64,000 nt of DNA from Planctomycetota bacterium (GTDB lineage Bacteria > Planctomycetota > Brocadiia > JAADGH01). Position 1 is the stretch's first letter. The number at the start of each line of letters is the position of its first letter. Location: the NCBI GenBank assembly GCA_013152475.1, contig JAADGH010000011.1, positions 1-64,000 of the forward strand. The letters run 5' to 3'. Both the position numbers and the translations under genes were made by a program. Below are positions 17,314-26,757 of the stretch, piece after piece. The notes beneath the pieces were generated by a model. It was not told where the DNA came from and did not search any database. It saw only the letters and a list, made by a program, of their open reading frames with translations.

Positions 17314-19764
17314 ATGCGAGACATTCTTTTGGTCCTCTTGGGTGTCGGCATGGCATCCCTTCTCGGCTGCACCCGGCCGGTACTGTTGCCGGACGTCGAA
17401 GTGGAAGAACAGATCTACACCTACGAGCCGGCCGGAAACGGTTCCGGACCGCTATGGTGCTATGGGTCCACCTGCATCGTTCGTCTGGACGACGATGTTT
17501 TCGCGAGCGGTATCGAAACGCTGAAGGGCGTGGAGCCGCTCTGCAATGTGCGGTGGCAGCTCTTCAAGCGGGGCGAGAAGGGATGGGCGCTTCAGCAGGT
17601 CGACGAAAAGGATCGCCAACGCGAGCCATGCCCTCTGGCCTGTTTCCGCGATGGCCGGCTCTTGCTCTCGGTCAATCCCAATCGCGCCGAGCCGGGCGAA
17701 CGCGGAGGTCCGGCGGAACCGCAGGTGCTCGAATTCTCTGCGGCCGATCCGGCGGGACCCTATAAGACCCTCCTTCCCGCATGGGACGGGAGCCCGGAGT
17801 TCAGGGAGCATTCCTACCGCGCGTTCTGCGCCGACGGACGGAACGGGGAGGCGCTTCTGCTCAATATCCTGGGCCATGAGGCCCAGCATTGGAGCTTTCT
17901 CGACCGGAACGGTAAGTGGTCCAGGCACGGCAAACTGGTCTTCCCCATGGGGAAGGACTACGAGGAACCGGAACGGATTCGGCTGTGCTATCCTGTTGTC
18001 GCCCTGCGCAACCGCGCCGCGCACGTGCTGGCCGTCAGCGACATCATCGAGCCGGTCAAGGCGTGGCGGGAATACAAGCTCGTGCTCCACCACGGCAAGA
18101 AATGGGACTACGATTTTCGACGGCTCTTCTACACATGGACCCCTGACATCACGAAGGTCCCTTTCTCGCCATGGATCGAGATCGCCAGCCGAGAAAAGAC
18201 CGCCGGCCACATTACCAACCTCGATATGTGGTTGGACAAGAAAGGCCGCGCGCATCTGCTTTGGAAGGAAAGGAGCGTGTGGGATTTGCGCATGCGCGCC
18301 AAGTTCTTCCCCGATGTGCCGGTGACCACATCGCTCATGTACTGCGTGATCGACAAGGGGAATGTCATCCAGCGAACCAAGCTGGCCGAAGGGGGGGAAG
18401 GCTTGTCTTCGGAAGTTCCCGGCTATGCGCGGCTCCACGCCACACCCGATGACCGTCTGTTTGTCTTTTACTATTGCGGCGGCAAGGACGCGGAAGGCAA
18501 GGTCATCGCGGAGAATCGCCTTATGGAGATCTTCCCCGATGGGAGCCATGGCAAACCCATGAGGGTCCCGCTCGAACACCCCTTCACCGCCTTCATGACG
18601 GCGACCGAGCGCGGCGGATCGCCGCCGTCCAATATGCTCGATGTGCTGGGCATCGCGGCGGGGCGGCCGGGAATATCCTACGCTCGCATCGCGTTGTTCA
18701 GCCGAATCCGGGCCGATTTCGCCTTCACCCTCCGCCGAAACTCCACCGGATGGATCGTCGAACTCGACGGAACCCGATCGTTCTCGGTGGCCGGCAAGAT
18801 GGTTTCGTGGCAATGGAACATCGGCGGAGCGAAGGCCACCGGCGGCAAGACAGCGCACACGTTCAACCGCAGCGGACCCATTGCCGTCGTCCTCACCGTC
18901 ACGGACGAGAAGGGAAACAAACGAAGCGTTACCCGCACGATTCATCTTCCTATTGCCTCCGCCGACCTCGGTCTGAAGACATGGGGCCTGCCACTGCGAA
19001 CGGAGGCCGAGACGTATGCGAAGGAAGGCGGCGGGAAGATGCACCTCCGAACCGAGAAGCTCGGCGCATCGGCGCTGTCCCTGTCCCATTGGAACACGAA
19101 AGGTCACTGGCTTGAGTGGGATGTTGATATCCCGAAGGCGGGCGACTACTTCCTGCTGGTTCGCTATGCCTGCCCGAAGGACGCTGTTCGCGCTCTCACC
19201 ATTGACGGCAAATCGCACGGCGCGTTTCACTTCTCGGCCAGCGGGGGATACGGCTCCGCGTATGTGGACAATTGGAGCCTCGATGTCCTGAGGAGTGAAA
19301 ACGGAAAACCGAAGCCGCTGCGCCTCTCGCAAGGGCCCCATCGGGTCCGCTTCGAGAACACGGACGGCGAGGGCCTGAACCTGGACTACCTGGAATGGGT
19401 TGCAAAAGATGCGGGGGCAGCCCCACCCCTCTCGGGCCGTGTGATTGACGAGGCCGACTACCGATATGCGATCCCTCTGCGCGGCACGGTTTGTCCAACT
19501 CAGGTAAGCCCCGAGCAAGGCCACTGCTATATGGTCCCTCTCGGCGCTCACTATCCCGGCGACGGAACAGAGGCTGCTCCCTCCAAGCTCCATCTATTCG
19601 AAGACGGAAAAGAACTCGGCCCTGCCCATGTGTCCCATGCCGAAATCCGAAGCAAAGGCCAAGGCCGCTTTTCACACTACGGCGACACCCTCCGCTTTTC
19701 CGCATCCGACAATTCCGATCCCCGCACCAATGGGAGGATATACACCTGGCGCATCAGCCCTTAG
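17314..19764 (+). CDS. Lipoprotein with PKD domain and carbohydrate-binding-like domain
   Basis: 816 residues, starting MRDILLVLLGVGMASLLGC, a type II signal with lipobox SLLGC and acylated Cys19. Residues 30-470 look like a beta-propeller of the BNR/sialidase-like kind (LDMWLDKKGRAHLLWKE, YARLHATPDDRLFVFYYC), though no sialidase active site is identifiable. A PKD domain follows at about 480-570 (DGTRSFSVAGKMVSWQWNIG ... TVTDEKGNKRS). Next is a CBM6/35-like sandwich (about 580-705, GHWLEWDVDIPKAGDYFLLV ... LDYLEWV). The C-terminal 100 residues are unassigned. It is probably an envelope glycan-binding or glycan-acting lipoprotein. There is only 49 bp after the dehydrogenase, so co-transcription is possible. 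Confidence 0.82.
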   Translation: MRDILLVLLGVGMASLLGCTRPVLLPDVEVEEQIYTYEPAGNGSGPLWCYGSTCIVRLDDDVFASGIETLKGVEPLCNVRWQLFKRGEKGWALQQVDEKDRQREPCPLACFRDGRLLLSVNPNRAEPGERGGPAEPQVLEFSAADPAGPYKTLLPAWDGSPEFREHSYRAFCADGRNGEALLLNILGHEAQHWSFLDRNGKWSRHGKLVFPMGKDYEEPERIRLCYPVVALRNRAAHVLAVSDIIEPVKAWREYKLVLHHGKKWDYDFRRLFYTWTPDITKVPFSPWIEIASREKTAGHITNLDMWLDKKGRAHLLWKERSVWDLRMRAKFFPDVPVTTSLMYCVIDKGNVIQRTKLAEGGEGLSSEVPGYARLHATPDDRLFVFYYCGGKDAEGKVIAENRLMEIFPDGSHGKPMRVPLEHPFTAFMTATERGGSPPSNMLDVLGIAAGRPGISYARIALFSRIRADFAFTLRRNSTGWIVELDGTRSFSVAGKMVSWQWNIGGAKATGGKTAHTFNRSGPIAVVLTVTDEKGNKRSVTRTIHLPIASADLGLKTWGLPLRTEAETYAKEGGGKMHLRTEKLGASALSLSHWNTKGHWLEWDVDIPKAGDYFLLVRYACPKDAVRALTIDGKSHGAFHFSASGGYGSAYVDNWSLDVLRSENGKPKPLRLSQGPHRVRFENTDGEGLNLDYLEWVAKDAGAAPPLSGRVIDEADYRYAIPLRGTVCPTQVSPEQGHCYMVPLGAHYPGDGTEAAPSKLHLFEDGKELGPAHVSHAEIRSKGQGRFSHYGDTLRFSASDNSDPRTNGRIYTWRISP

Positions 19765-19832
19765 ACTGCGAGGCCCCCTTGCGACGCGCGCGGCCATCCC
19801 GAGCGGCGGGGCGCAGCTCATGCGCCCGAGGA

Positions 19833-20609
19833 TCACCTCATGAATCCAAATATCCTCGCTGCGGTGTTGCCCATGACGTCGTCCGCCTGCTTCTTGGTTA
19901 GCTTGCACCCCTTAATAAGTTTGCGGTAGTCGCTCATGACGTCCTCCATCAAGTCGATGGAGACATCCGTTCCGAACAGCACCTTCTCCCATGGGCCCTT
20001 GCCGCCGGGGCCTTTGTACTGCTGCGTCCGGTCCCACCAGAGGAGTTCCTTGAAGTAGGTCGGCTTCTTTTTCTTGAGGCTGGAACCGGTGAGATCGGCA
20101 TAGACGTTCGCGTCCATCCGCAAGACTTCGCCTGCCTCCTCATACCACGGGTTGCCAAAGTGGGCCATAATAAGCGTGAGGTCCTGGTAGCGCCGGGCGA
20201 TGGTGTCCAGGTACATCGGCCTCATGCGATCCACCGACACATCCTGGTAGCGATCGCGCGGACTGCGGGACACAATCCCCATGTGGAAAAGAATAGGCAT
20301 CTGGTTCGCACACGCGCGCTCGTAAACGGGATAGAATGCCTTGTCGTCGTAATTCGCCATGGGCCGGATCACCTTCAGGCCCTTGAAGCCTTCGAGTCGG
20401 AAATCATCCACCAGCGTCTCGTTGTCGTGGCCGAGCCGGAAGTATCCCATGCCGATGGTTTTCTCAGGATACTTTTTTATGGCATAACGAATGCCGGCAT
20501 GATTCCCCAAAAGACAGAGCTTGTCGATCTTCAGGCGATTCGCCTCTTTCATCAAGGCATCCACTTGCGCTTCATTGCTCGGACAATGCACGTGGCAGTC
20601 AATGATCAT
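19833..20609 (-). CDS. Amidohydrolase-family (amidohydrolase 2) TIM-barrel protein
   Basis: 258 residues, ATG 20609 preceded by AGGAGAAAGTAC. It begins MIIDCHVHCPS, the HxH metal-binding strand of the amidohydrolase superfamily. Later metal-site candidates are FHMG in PILFHMGIVS, IMAHFGNPWYEE, and an aspartate in LFGTDVSIDLM near the C-terminus. This order (HxH, H, H, D) fits the amidohydrolase 2 group, which includes decarboxylases and lactonases. The gene lies 29 bp downstream of the phosphatase gene 20639-21232 on the same strand, so the two are likely an operon. The substrate is unknown. Confidence 0.85.
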   Translation of the reverse strand: MIIDCHVHCPSNEAQVDALMKEANRLKIDKLCLLGNHAGIRYAIKKYPEKTIGMGYFRLGHDNETLVDDFRLEGFKGLKVIRPMANYDDKAFYPVYERACANQMPILFHMGIVSRSPRDRYQDVSVDRMRPMYLDTIARRYQDLTLIMAHFGNPWYEEAGEVLRMDANVYADLTGSSLKKKKPTYFKELLWWDRTQQYKGPGGKGPWEKVLFGTDVSIDLMEDVMSDYRKLIKGCKLTKKQADDVMGNTAARIFGFMR

Positions 20610-20638
20610 GTACTTTCTCCTGTCGCGCTTGGCATCGG

Positions 20639-21232
20639 TCAGTCAACCGCCGCCTCGCCTTCGCTGGCCGCCGAATCATTCAGCGATCCGGGGGGATTCG
20701 TTTTGCAGAGGAGCTTCAGCACGGACGCGGCGAGGGCGGTCTTCTCATCGGACTTGTCGAAGTCATACTCTCTCATCTCGTCGATGGCCTGTTCCGGGGT
20801 CCAACCGTTTCGCCATCGCCGATAGAGCGCAACCATCAATCCGGTTCGTTCTTCGCCGCCGCCGCAATGCACAAGCACCGGCCAGTTCTTCGGGTTGTCA
20901 ACGATCTCAAAAAAGAGTTTGATGGTTTTCTGACTGATGGGCTCACTCGACTGCATGGGGATTTTGACATATTTCAGCCCGAACTCGTTCATCACGTGCG
21001 GGTTGTAGGCGTCGGGCTTCCACCGAAGGCTGACAACCGTCTTGATGCCGTAGCGATGGATCAGGCGTTCCAATTGCCCCACGGTGGGACTGCTGCTTCG
21101 ATAGATCGCCCCCTTCTTCACCACGCCGAACTCATGTAAACGGTAGACATTCCAGACGGTAAACACCCCTCCCACCAGGAACGCCACAAGCATGAAAACA
21201 GCAAGCCAAGTAAGGAAACGTTTTCGGTTCAT
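20639..21232 (-). CDS. Membrane-anchored dual-specificity/tyrosine phosphatase-like protein
   Basis: 197 residues from ATG 21232. An in-frame extension to 21334 is rejected because the promoter (21279-21307) lies inside it. Residues about 7-28 form one transmembrane anchor (FLTWLAVFMLVAFLVGGVF). The catalytic loop HCGGGEERTG matches the HCX5R(T/S)G signature, with Cys123 and Arg129. The upstream segment RSSSPTVGQLERLIHRYGIK and the LRW loop fit the DSP/Siw14-like fold, and the C-terminal helices match the usual ending. It may dephosphorylate phosphotyrosine, phospholipid or inositol phosphate substrates. It is the first gene of a two-gene operon with the amidohydrolase. Confidence 0.87.
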   Translation of the reverse strand: MNRKRFLTWLAVFMLVAFLVGGVFTVWNVYRLHEFGVVKKGAIYRSSSPTVGQLERLIHRYGIKTVVSLRWKPDAYNPHVMNEFGLKYVKIPMQSSEPISQKTIKLFFEIVDNPKNWPVLVHCGGGEERTGLMVALYRRWRNGWTPEQAIDEMREYDFDKSDEKTALAASVLKLLCKTNPPGSLNDSAASEGEAAVD

Positions 21233-21278
21233 TTGCGCAGCCGCACGATGAGTTTCTGCCTCAGAGATAAGACGGCAT

Positions 21279-21307
21279 ATTTTATAAAAACCACACCCAG
21301 AAGTCAA
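21279..21307 (-). promoter_or_regulatory. Probable promoter for phosphatase-amidohydrolase operon
   Basis: Minus strand TTGACT (21307-21302), 17-bp spacer, TAAAAT (21284-21279), 46 bp before the ATG at 21232. It decides the shorter start. Confidence 0.6.
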
Positions 21308-21369
21308 TTGACAATTGTGACAAATCTCAAGCAAAACCCCTCATGACCGCTGACAGAGCCCCGAATGTC

Positions 21370-21398
21370 TTGACTTTCGATGCGTGTTGTGATACAAG
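21370..21398 (+). promoter_or_regulatory. Probable promoter for glycan operon
   Basis: TTGACT (21370-21375), 17-bp spacer, TACAAG (21393-21398), 36 bp before the first gene of the seven-gene operon. Confidence 0.6.
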
Positions 21399-21434
21399 TA
21401 AATCTGGCCATATTCTCAACTGCTTGCCAATTTT

Positions 21435-22934
21435 ATGACGATCAGCCGTTCCCTGGAAAAGGCCCTTTTGCTCATACTGATTGTCGGCCTGCACTGCGTC
21501 ATCTTCGAAGGAGGAGTAGGCGGCGCCGATGGGTGGAGCTACTTCGCCAATCTTCAATCATTCGTGGATGACTGTGACCTCGACCTGACCAACAACCGCC
21601 TCACCTTCCCAGAGGGCTATGTCGTCAAGCCTTATATGGAGGGATACAACGGGCGCTATGTCACCCACGAGCCACTCGGCGCGACCTTTTTCCAGGCGCC
21701 CTTCTACGTCTTCGGCAAGGTCGCGGCCGTCGTCGCCCCGCCGAATCTCAAGATCAACCGCGTGCCCTACTCGTCCTTGGATGGGCAGACCATCGTCAAG
21801 GTCTTTTCGATGATCCTCGCCAACAACTTCTGGTCCATCTTCGCCGTTCTGCTCGTCTATTACACCGCCCGCCGCGCAGGGGTCAGGGAGTGGCCGGCTT
21901 TCTGGGCGGCGCTGTTCTGCTTTTTCGGCGGACCGCTGCACTGGTACGCCATCGTCGGCCTCAGCCATGCCGCAAGCAGTTTCTGCACGGCGCTCATGCT
22001 CTATGTCTTTCTGCGCGCCATCCAGGCCGAAGGCAAAACACGACTCCTGCTCATTGCTCTGACCGGCCTGATCATCGGCCTGAACTCGACCGTGCGCTAC
22101 ACGAACGGGCTCATGATCTTCCCCGTCGCGCTTTATATTCTCCTCGCCAATGTGCGGGGCATCAAGAGGCTCTTCACAGAAGAAATCGCCCTCGGCATCG
22201 GGTGCAGTCTGACTGTCTGGATCACCTTCGCCTACTGGAAGGTCCAGTTCGGCCGCTTCCTCTATCACCCCCATGCCGAGGTCGGGGAGTTCCATCTCAC
22301 GCTCCTCCCACCGCCCCTGGCGAAAATACTGTTCAGCGACCAGCACGGCTTCTTTGTGTTCAACCCGGTTTTCCTCCTGGCGCTGGTCGGTCTGGTTCTG
22401 ATGTTCCTCCGACACCGCAACAACGAAGCAGACATACGGCGTCTCTCGGCCGTCGCGTTCCTGTGTTTCTGCGCGTGCGCATTCATCTACGACTCCTACG
22501 TCGAGTGGGCCGGGCACGGCACCTACTCGACGCGGTTCCTGACGAACGGTGTCATCCTCATGGCCCCCGGCCTGGCCTATTTCCTGAACGAGGTCAAGTG
22601 GAAACGCATCGCCTATGCCCTCGCCGGACTGGCCGCAGCCTTCTCGTATGCCCTCTTCCTCATGAGCCGCGCCCGGTTGATCTATCAACACGGCGACCCG
22701 ACATCGGTGGGCCTGCGCCTGTCGGACTACACCTATATCTTCCGCGAAGGCGTGTCCCTCTCCGAAATTGCATCAAAGATCATCGGCAGTTCCATCACGC
22801 TCAAACTCATCACATCCAAGACGCCCCTGCTGTGCGCCGCCATCGGCGGCTGCGTGGTGCTTGCCGCACTAATTCTCCTCTACATCAAACGCCTCAGACC
22901 CCGATGGATCGAAGGGGAGGCGCGCCCGGCATGA
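21435..22934 (+). CDS. Polytopic membrane glycosyltransferase-like protein (GT39/83-like)
   Basis: 499 residues with an N-terminal membrane helix (ALLLILIVGLHCVIFE), an acidic loop (GGADGWSYFANLQSFVDD) as in PMT/ArnT-type transferases, and about ten further hydrophobic segments (FWAALFCFFGGPLHWYAIVG, LLIALTGLIIGLNSTV, VFLLALVGLVLMFL, LLCAAIGGCVVLAALILLYI). Such GT-C enzymes transfer a sugar from a polyprenyl-phosphate donor outside the inner membrane. It is first in a tightly packed operon whose next gene overlaps by 4 nt (ATGA at 22931). The acceptor is unknown; family assignment rests on topology and the acidic loop. Confidence 0.75.
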   Translation: MTISRSLEKALLLILIVGLHCVIFEGGVGGADGWSYFANLQSFVDDCDLDLTNNRLTFPEGYVVKPYMEGYNGRYVTHEPLGATFFQAPFYVFGKVAAVVAPPNLKINRVPYSSLDGQTIVKVFSMILANNFWSIFAVLLVYYTARRAGVREWPAFWAALFCFFGGPLHWYAIVGLSHAASSFCTALMLYVFLRAIQAEGKTRLLLIALTGLIIGLNSTVRYTNGLMIFPVALYILLANVRGIKRLFTEEIALGIGCSLTVWITFAYWKVQFGRFLYHPHAEVGEFHLTLLPPPLAKILFSDQHGFFVFNPVFLLALVGLVLMFLRHRNNEADIRRLSAVAFLCFCACAFIYDSYVEWAGHGTYSTRFLTNGVILMAPGLAYFLNEVKWKRIAYALAGLAAAFSYALFLMSRARLIYQHGDPTSVGLRLSDYTYIFREGVSLSEIASKIIGSSITLKLITSKTPLLCAAIGGCVVLAALILLYIKRLRPRWIEGEARPA

Positions 22935-24427
22935 GAATCCTCCTGGTCAATCCTCCGCGCTACGGCAAGACGCTCTACTCGCTTCGCGATGAGATATGTT
23001 TTCAGGACGTGTCCTATGTCCCCTTCCCCATTCGGCTGGCGCAGTTGGGGGCCATCCTGCAAGAAAACGCGGCATGGTCGGTCGGAGCCCTGGACGCCAA
23101 CGCCGCACGCTGGGGATGGGACGATCTCGCTCGCCGCATGCCCGAGGCCGACGTGGTGATCTTCCAGTCGGCCGCCGGCCTCATCAAGCATGATGCTCAG
23201 GTTGCGGCCATTGCAAAAAGAAAGACAAACGCCAGGACGATCCTCATCGAAAACGTCGTTGCGCCAATTTATTCTCAGCGAATCCTTCACGATTTCCCTG
23301 ACATTGATTTTGTGATCTGCGGTTTTCCAGAGACAATTGTTCCCGATCTACTACGGAACCAAGATCATCCGGCGGGCGTCTCGGGCGTGGCGTTCCGAGG
23401 CCAGGCAGCGAGTGCGCAACCGGAACGCCCCGGGGACATCAACAAGCTCGACGACCTGCCGCTTATGGCCTATGACCTTTTCGACCCTCGAAAATACAGC
23501 ATCGGCTACCTCGACGCCCCCTTGCACGAGCGGATCGTGCCGGGCATTCGTCTTCGCACCAGCCGCGACTGTCCCTTCGGCTGCCCTTTCTGCTTGGTCG
23601 GCGCCGGCAGGGGGCGTGGCTACACCGGAAAATGGAAGTCTATGTCGCCCGCGCGTGTCCTGCATGAACTGGAACACGTTGTGCAAACGTACGACGTGCA
23701 TGGGTTTTTCTTTTGGGATGAAACGTTCACGTTGGACCGGAAGCGCGCTGCCGAAATATGCGACAGGATCATCAAGAGGAAGCTCGACATCGAGTGGCGC
23801 TGCCTGACGCGTATCGACTGCGTGGACGAACCGCTTTTGCGAACCATGGCCAGAGCGGGATGCAAACTCATCGAATATGGCATCGAGGCCGGCGACCCCG
23901 AAGTGCGCGTCCGGCTGAAGAAACGCTTCAGCGACGACGACGCCGTCCGCATCGTCCGCGCCACCCGCACGGCCGGCATCCGGGCCAACTGCGATATGAT
24001 CGTCGGCATGCCGTGGGAAACTCATGATACACTCAGCCGCACGCTTCGCCTGGCGAAGCGTCTCTCTGCCGACAATGTCCACCTGACCATGGCCTTTCCC
24101 CTGCCTCGCACGGAGTTCCACGACATCGCGGAGGCGGAGGGCCTGCTCCAGACCGACGACATCTACACGAAGATGGTCCACGAGCGGGTGCGCGTTGGCG
24201 CAAAACCCTACGTTCGGACGCGCGCGCTGGCGGCTCGGGATCTCGAAACCGCCTGGCGGGAGATTCGGAAACAGATCAACCGGTACTATTTCGTGAAGAA
24301 TGTGCTCCTTCGTCCGTGGGACATGCGGAATGTTCTTGCGGGCGTCCGCTCCCCGAAGGAGCTCCTCCGGCTTGTTCCGAAGGCGCCGAAGTTCGTCCTC
24401 AAACACCTGTTCGGCACGCGAGGTTGA
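22931..24427 (+). CDS. B12-binding-domain radical SAM protein
   Basis: 498 residues. ATG 22931 overlaps the preceding stop (ATGA) and has GGGGAGG upstream; a frame open further upstream is antisense-like noise. The N-terminal 150 residues resemble a cobalamin-binding Rossmann domain (MRILLVNPPRYGKTLYS) but lack the DxHxxG cobalt-ligand motif. The radical SAM core has CPFGCPFC (Cys214, Cys218, Cys221), which binds the [4Fe-4S] cluster and SAM, followed by FFFWDETFTLDRKRA and IEYGIEAGDPEVR. These features suit class B methyltransferases or related enzymes acting on unactivated carbons. Its place among glycosyltransferases suggests it modifies a sugar or lipid of the surface glycan, which is an inference. 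Confidence 0.88.
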   Translation: MRILLVNPPRYGKTLYSLRDEICFQDVSYVPFPIRLAQLGAILQENAAWSVGALDANAARWGWDDLARRMPEADVVIFQSAAGLIKHDAQVAAIAKRKTNARTILIENVVAPIYSQRILHDFPDIDFVICGFPETIVPDLLRNQDHPAGVSGVAFRGQAASAQPERPGDINKLDDLPLMAYDLFDPRKYSIGYLDAPLHERIVPGIRLRTSRDCPFGCPFCLVGAGRGRGYTGKWKSMSPARVLHELEHVVQTYDVHGFFFWDETFTLDRKRAAEICDRIIKRKLDIEWRCLTRIDCVDEPLLRTMARAGCKLIEYGIEAGDPEVRVRLKKRFSDDDAVRIVRATRTAGIRANCDMIVGMPWETHDTLSRTLRLAKRLSADNVHLTMAFPLPRTEFHDIAEAEGLLQTDDIYTKMVHERVRVGAKPYVRTRALAARDLETAWREIRKQINRYYFVKNVLLRPWDMRNVLAGVRSPKELLRLVPKAPKFVLKHLFGTRG

Positions 24428-24430
24428 CCG

Positions 24431-25588
24431 GTGGCGCAGGACCGTAAAATTCGCATTCTTCAAGTCTCCAGCGCCCGCGTTTATGGCGGGAATGAGGAGC
24501 ACATCCGCACCCTCGTCAAGTATCTCGACCGGGACGTCTTCGACGTCTTTGCTGCTGCGCCAAAGGACGGGGAGTTCGCGCCGATCCTGGAAAAGGAAGG
24601 CGTCCAGGTCTTCGATTTCCATGTGACCGGCAAGTTCGACTTTTCCGCAAAGCGAAACTTGCGCTCCATCATTGGCGAGAACACGATCGACATCATCCAC
24701 GCGCACAACCGGCGCGAGGACCTCGTGGCGGCCCTGGCTGCACGAAAGTGCGGCGGCATCGCCGTCACCACCATCCATGACCGCATCAACATGAAACAGG
24801 ATGGCACGCGCGCTCATGGTCCGGCGACATGGGTCTACAACTACCTCTTGCGTCATCACTTCCACAAACTCATCACCGTCTCGGAGGCAACGCGTGACGA
24901 CGCCATCGCGGTGGCAGGCGTCGCACCGGACAAAATCGTCCACGTCGTCAACGGCATGGACCTCGAGCGGCTCGATGCGTCTCTGCACCTGGATGACAAG
25001 CGCGCCGAGTTGGGCCTTGCCACCGAACACGCCGTGTCCGGCATGGTCGCCCGAGTGCGCGGAACGAACATCGGCAAAAAAGGCCATCGGTATTTCATCG
25101 AAGCGGCGGCCATCGTCGCCCGCGATCTCCCCAACGCACGGTTCGTCATCGTCGGCGAGGATGACGAGGCGCGGGAGCTTCTCTCCGGCATGGCCGAGAA
25201 ACTTGGCGTCCGTTCAGAGGTGATCTTCCTCGGATACCGCACGGACATCCTCGAAGTCATGTCCACCTTCGACGTGGTGGTCCTGCCCTCCCTCTTCGAA
25301 GGACTGCCCCGGACCCTAATGGAGGGCATGGCCCTCGGCAAGCCGGCTGTCGGGACACGCGTCGATGGGATCATGGAGTTGATTGTCGATGGCGAGACGG
25401 GTATCCTTGTGGACCCAGAGGATTCGCGTGGCTTGGCGATTGCGATGGGCGAAGTCCTTTCCTCGCCTGACAAGCGGGAAGAAATGGGCGCCGCCGCTGC
25501 GGAACGCATACGCCGCGTCTTCGACGGCCGAATCATGGCCCGCGAGACCGGGGAGATTTACAGGGCGCTGGCAGGTACAACAGGATGA
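24431..25588 (+). CDS. Glycosyltransferase family 4
   Basis: 385 residues, GTG start at 24431, three bases after the previous stop. GT-B fold with N-terminal ILQVSSARVYGGNEEHIRTL (acceptor domain, glycine loop) and donor-side motifs VVLPSLFEGLPRTLMEGMAL (EX7E, retaining GT4) and VGTRVDGIMELIVDGETGIL. It transfers a sugar from a nucleotide-sugar donor at the cytoplasmic face. Overlap of its stop with the next ATG (25585) points to translational coupling in the glycan operon. Sugar specificity cannot be read from the sequence. Confidence 0.88.
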   Translation: MAQDRKIRILQVSSARVYGGNEEHIRTLVKYLDRDVFDVFAAAPKDGEFAPILEKEGVQVFDFHVTGKFDFSAKRNLRSIIGENTIDIIHAHNRREDLVAALAARKCGGIAVTTIHDRINMKQDGTRAHGPATWVYNYLLRHHFHKLITVSEATRDDAIAVAGVAPDKIVHVVNGMDLERLDASLHLDDKRAELGLATEHAVSGMVARVRGTNIGKKGHRYFIEAAAIVARDLPNARFVIVGEDDEARELLSGMAEKLGVRSEVIFLGYRTDILEVMSTFDVVVLPSLFEGLPRTLMEGMALGKPAVGTRVDGIMELIVDGETGILVDPEDSRGLAIAMGEVLSSPDKREEMGAAAAERIRRVFDGRIMARETGEIYRALAGTTG

Positions 25589-26757
25589 AACAGGCTGGCC
25601 AATCTCGACTGCGGAAGTTGAAGCGCACCGCCGGGCACACGGCCCTCGGTGTCGCCGAGCTGGCGTACACCGCCGCGACCCGATTCCTGGCCCCGCCTGC
25701 ACCTTCCCAAATCACGAAAGACAATATCCGCAGCATCCTCGTCGTCGACCTCCTTCGTATTGGAGATACCGTCGTCGCAACATCCTCTATTCACGCTATT
25801 AAGGACACGTTTCCTGACGCACTTCTGACGGTCATGGCGCAACCGATGATCCAACCACTCTTGGACGCGGACCCCATGATCGATGAGCTGATCTCGCCGT
25901 CCATGCGACCCCATACCCAGCATTTCGACATGGCGATCGTGATGGACATAAGCCTGCGCGGCAACCTGATCGCATGGCTTTCCCGGACGCCGATTCGGGT
26001 CGGGTATGATTCGTTCGGCCGCGGGTTCATGCTCACGGAGCGCGTGCCCGCCCCCCCCTACTGGAACACGGCGACATGGGACTACCGACCGAACGAGAAC
26101 GTCCGCCACCAAGTCGACAGTTGGCTCGATCTCGTCGAGCGTATCGGCATCCGCGCGACGGATCGCCGTCCCAAATTGTTTCTTGGAGACTCCGCCCGGA
26201 ACGTTGTGCGCAAGTTTTTCGCGGATGAGGAGGTGGATCGTAACGCCCTCAAGGTCGCCATCCACCCCGGCAGCAATCCGTCCTATCAATGGAGATCGGA
26301 GCGTTTCGCAAACGTAGCCGATTTTCTTCGCACGCAGCATGGTGCGAAGGTTTTCATCACGGGGTCACGCGCCGACGCCGCCCTGGCAGGTGAAATCCAG
26401 CGAAGGATGTCGGGCAAGGCCATCGCGGCGACGGGCATCGGCGGCCTCGATGTCATGACGGCGCTTCTCTCGGAGATGGACCTCGTCATCAGTGTGGACA
26501 CGTGCGCCACGCACATCGCCTCCGCCGTGGGCACGCGCGTCATCGCCCTGTTCGGCCCCGGCGACCCGCGCATCTGGCGACCGTATGGGCATGAGCATAT
26601 CGTTCTCCGCGACGAGCGCTCGAACTGCCTCGGCTGCAAGAAGGCGGACTGTTTTCGCGAGGCGCACTACTGCATGGACGGCATCACAGTGGAGCAGGTT
26701 ATCGCCACTTCCGACCGGGTGCTGAGGTCGCTGAAGTCGAAGGGAGCGGCGGAGTGA
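25585..26757 (+). CDS. Glycosyltransferase family 9 (heptosyltransferase-like)
   Basis: 390 residues, ATG overlapping the previous stop by 4 nt. The first 45 residues are basic and proline-rich before the Rossmann start SILVVDLLRIGDTVVATSSI. The donor-domain signatures of ADP-heptose transferases are present: VAIHPGSNPSYQWRSERFAN and VISVDTCATHIASAVGTRVI, followed by ALFGPGDPRIWRPY. A cysteine-rich tail (NCLGCKKADCFREAHYC) is typical of this family. The enzyme probably adds heptose or a similar sugar to the LPS core, consistent with lpxD and lpxI just downstream on the opposite strand. Confidence 0.9.
   Translation: MKQAGQSRLRKLKRTAGHTALGVAELAYTAATRFLAPPAPSQITKDNIRSILVVDLLRIGDTVVATSSIHAIKDTFPDALLTVMAQPMIQPLLDADPMIDELISPSMRPHTQHFDMAIVMDISLRGNLIAWLSRTPIRVGYDSFGRGFMLTERVPAPPYWNTATWDYRPNENVRHQVDSWLDLVERIGIRATDRRPKLFLGDSARNVVRKFFADEEVDRNALKVAIHPGSNPSYQWRSERFANVADFLRTQHGAKVFITGSRADAALAGEIQRRMSGKAIAATGIGGLDVMTALLSEMDLVISVDTCATHIASAVGTRVIALFGPGDPRIWRPYGHEHIVLRDERSNCLGCKKADCFREAHYCMDGITVEQVIATSDRVLRSLKSKGAAE

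Noticed and set aside
21890-22930. Extension of the radical SAM gene upstream to 21890
   Set aside because: It overlaps most of the membrane glycosyltransferase gene in another frame and is rich in Arg/Pro noise; the ATGA overlap at 22931 is the natural start.
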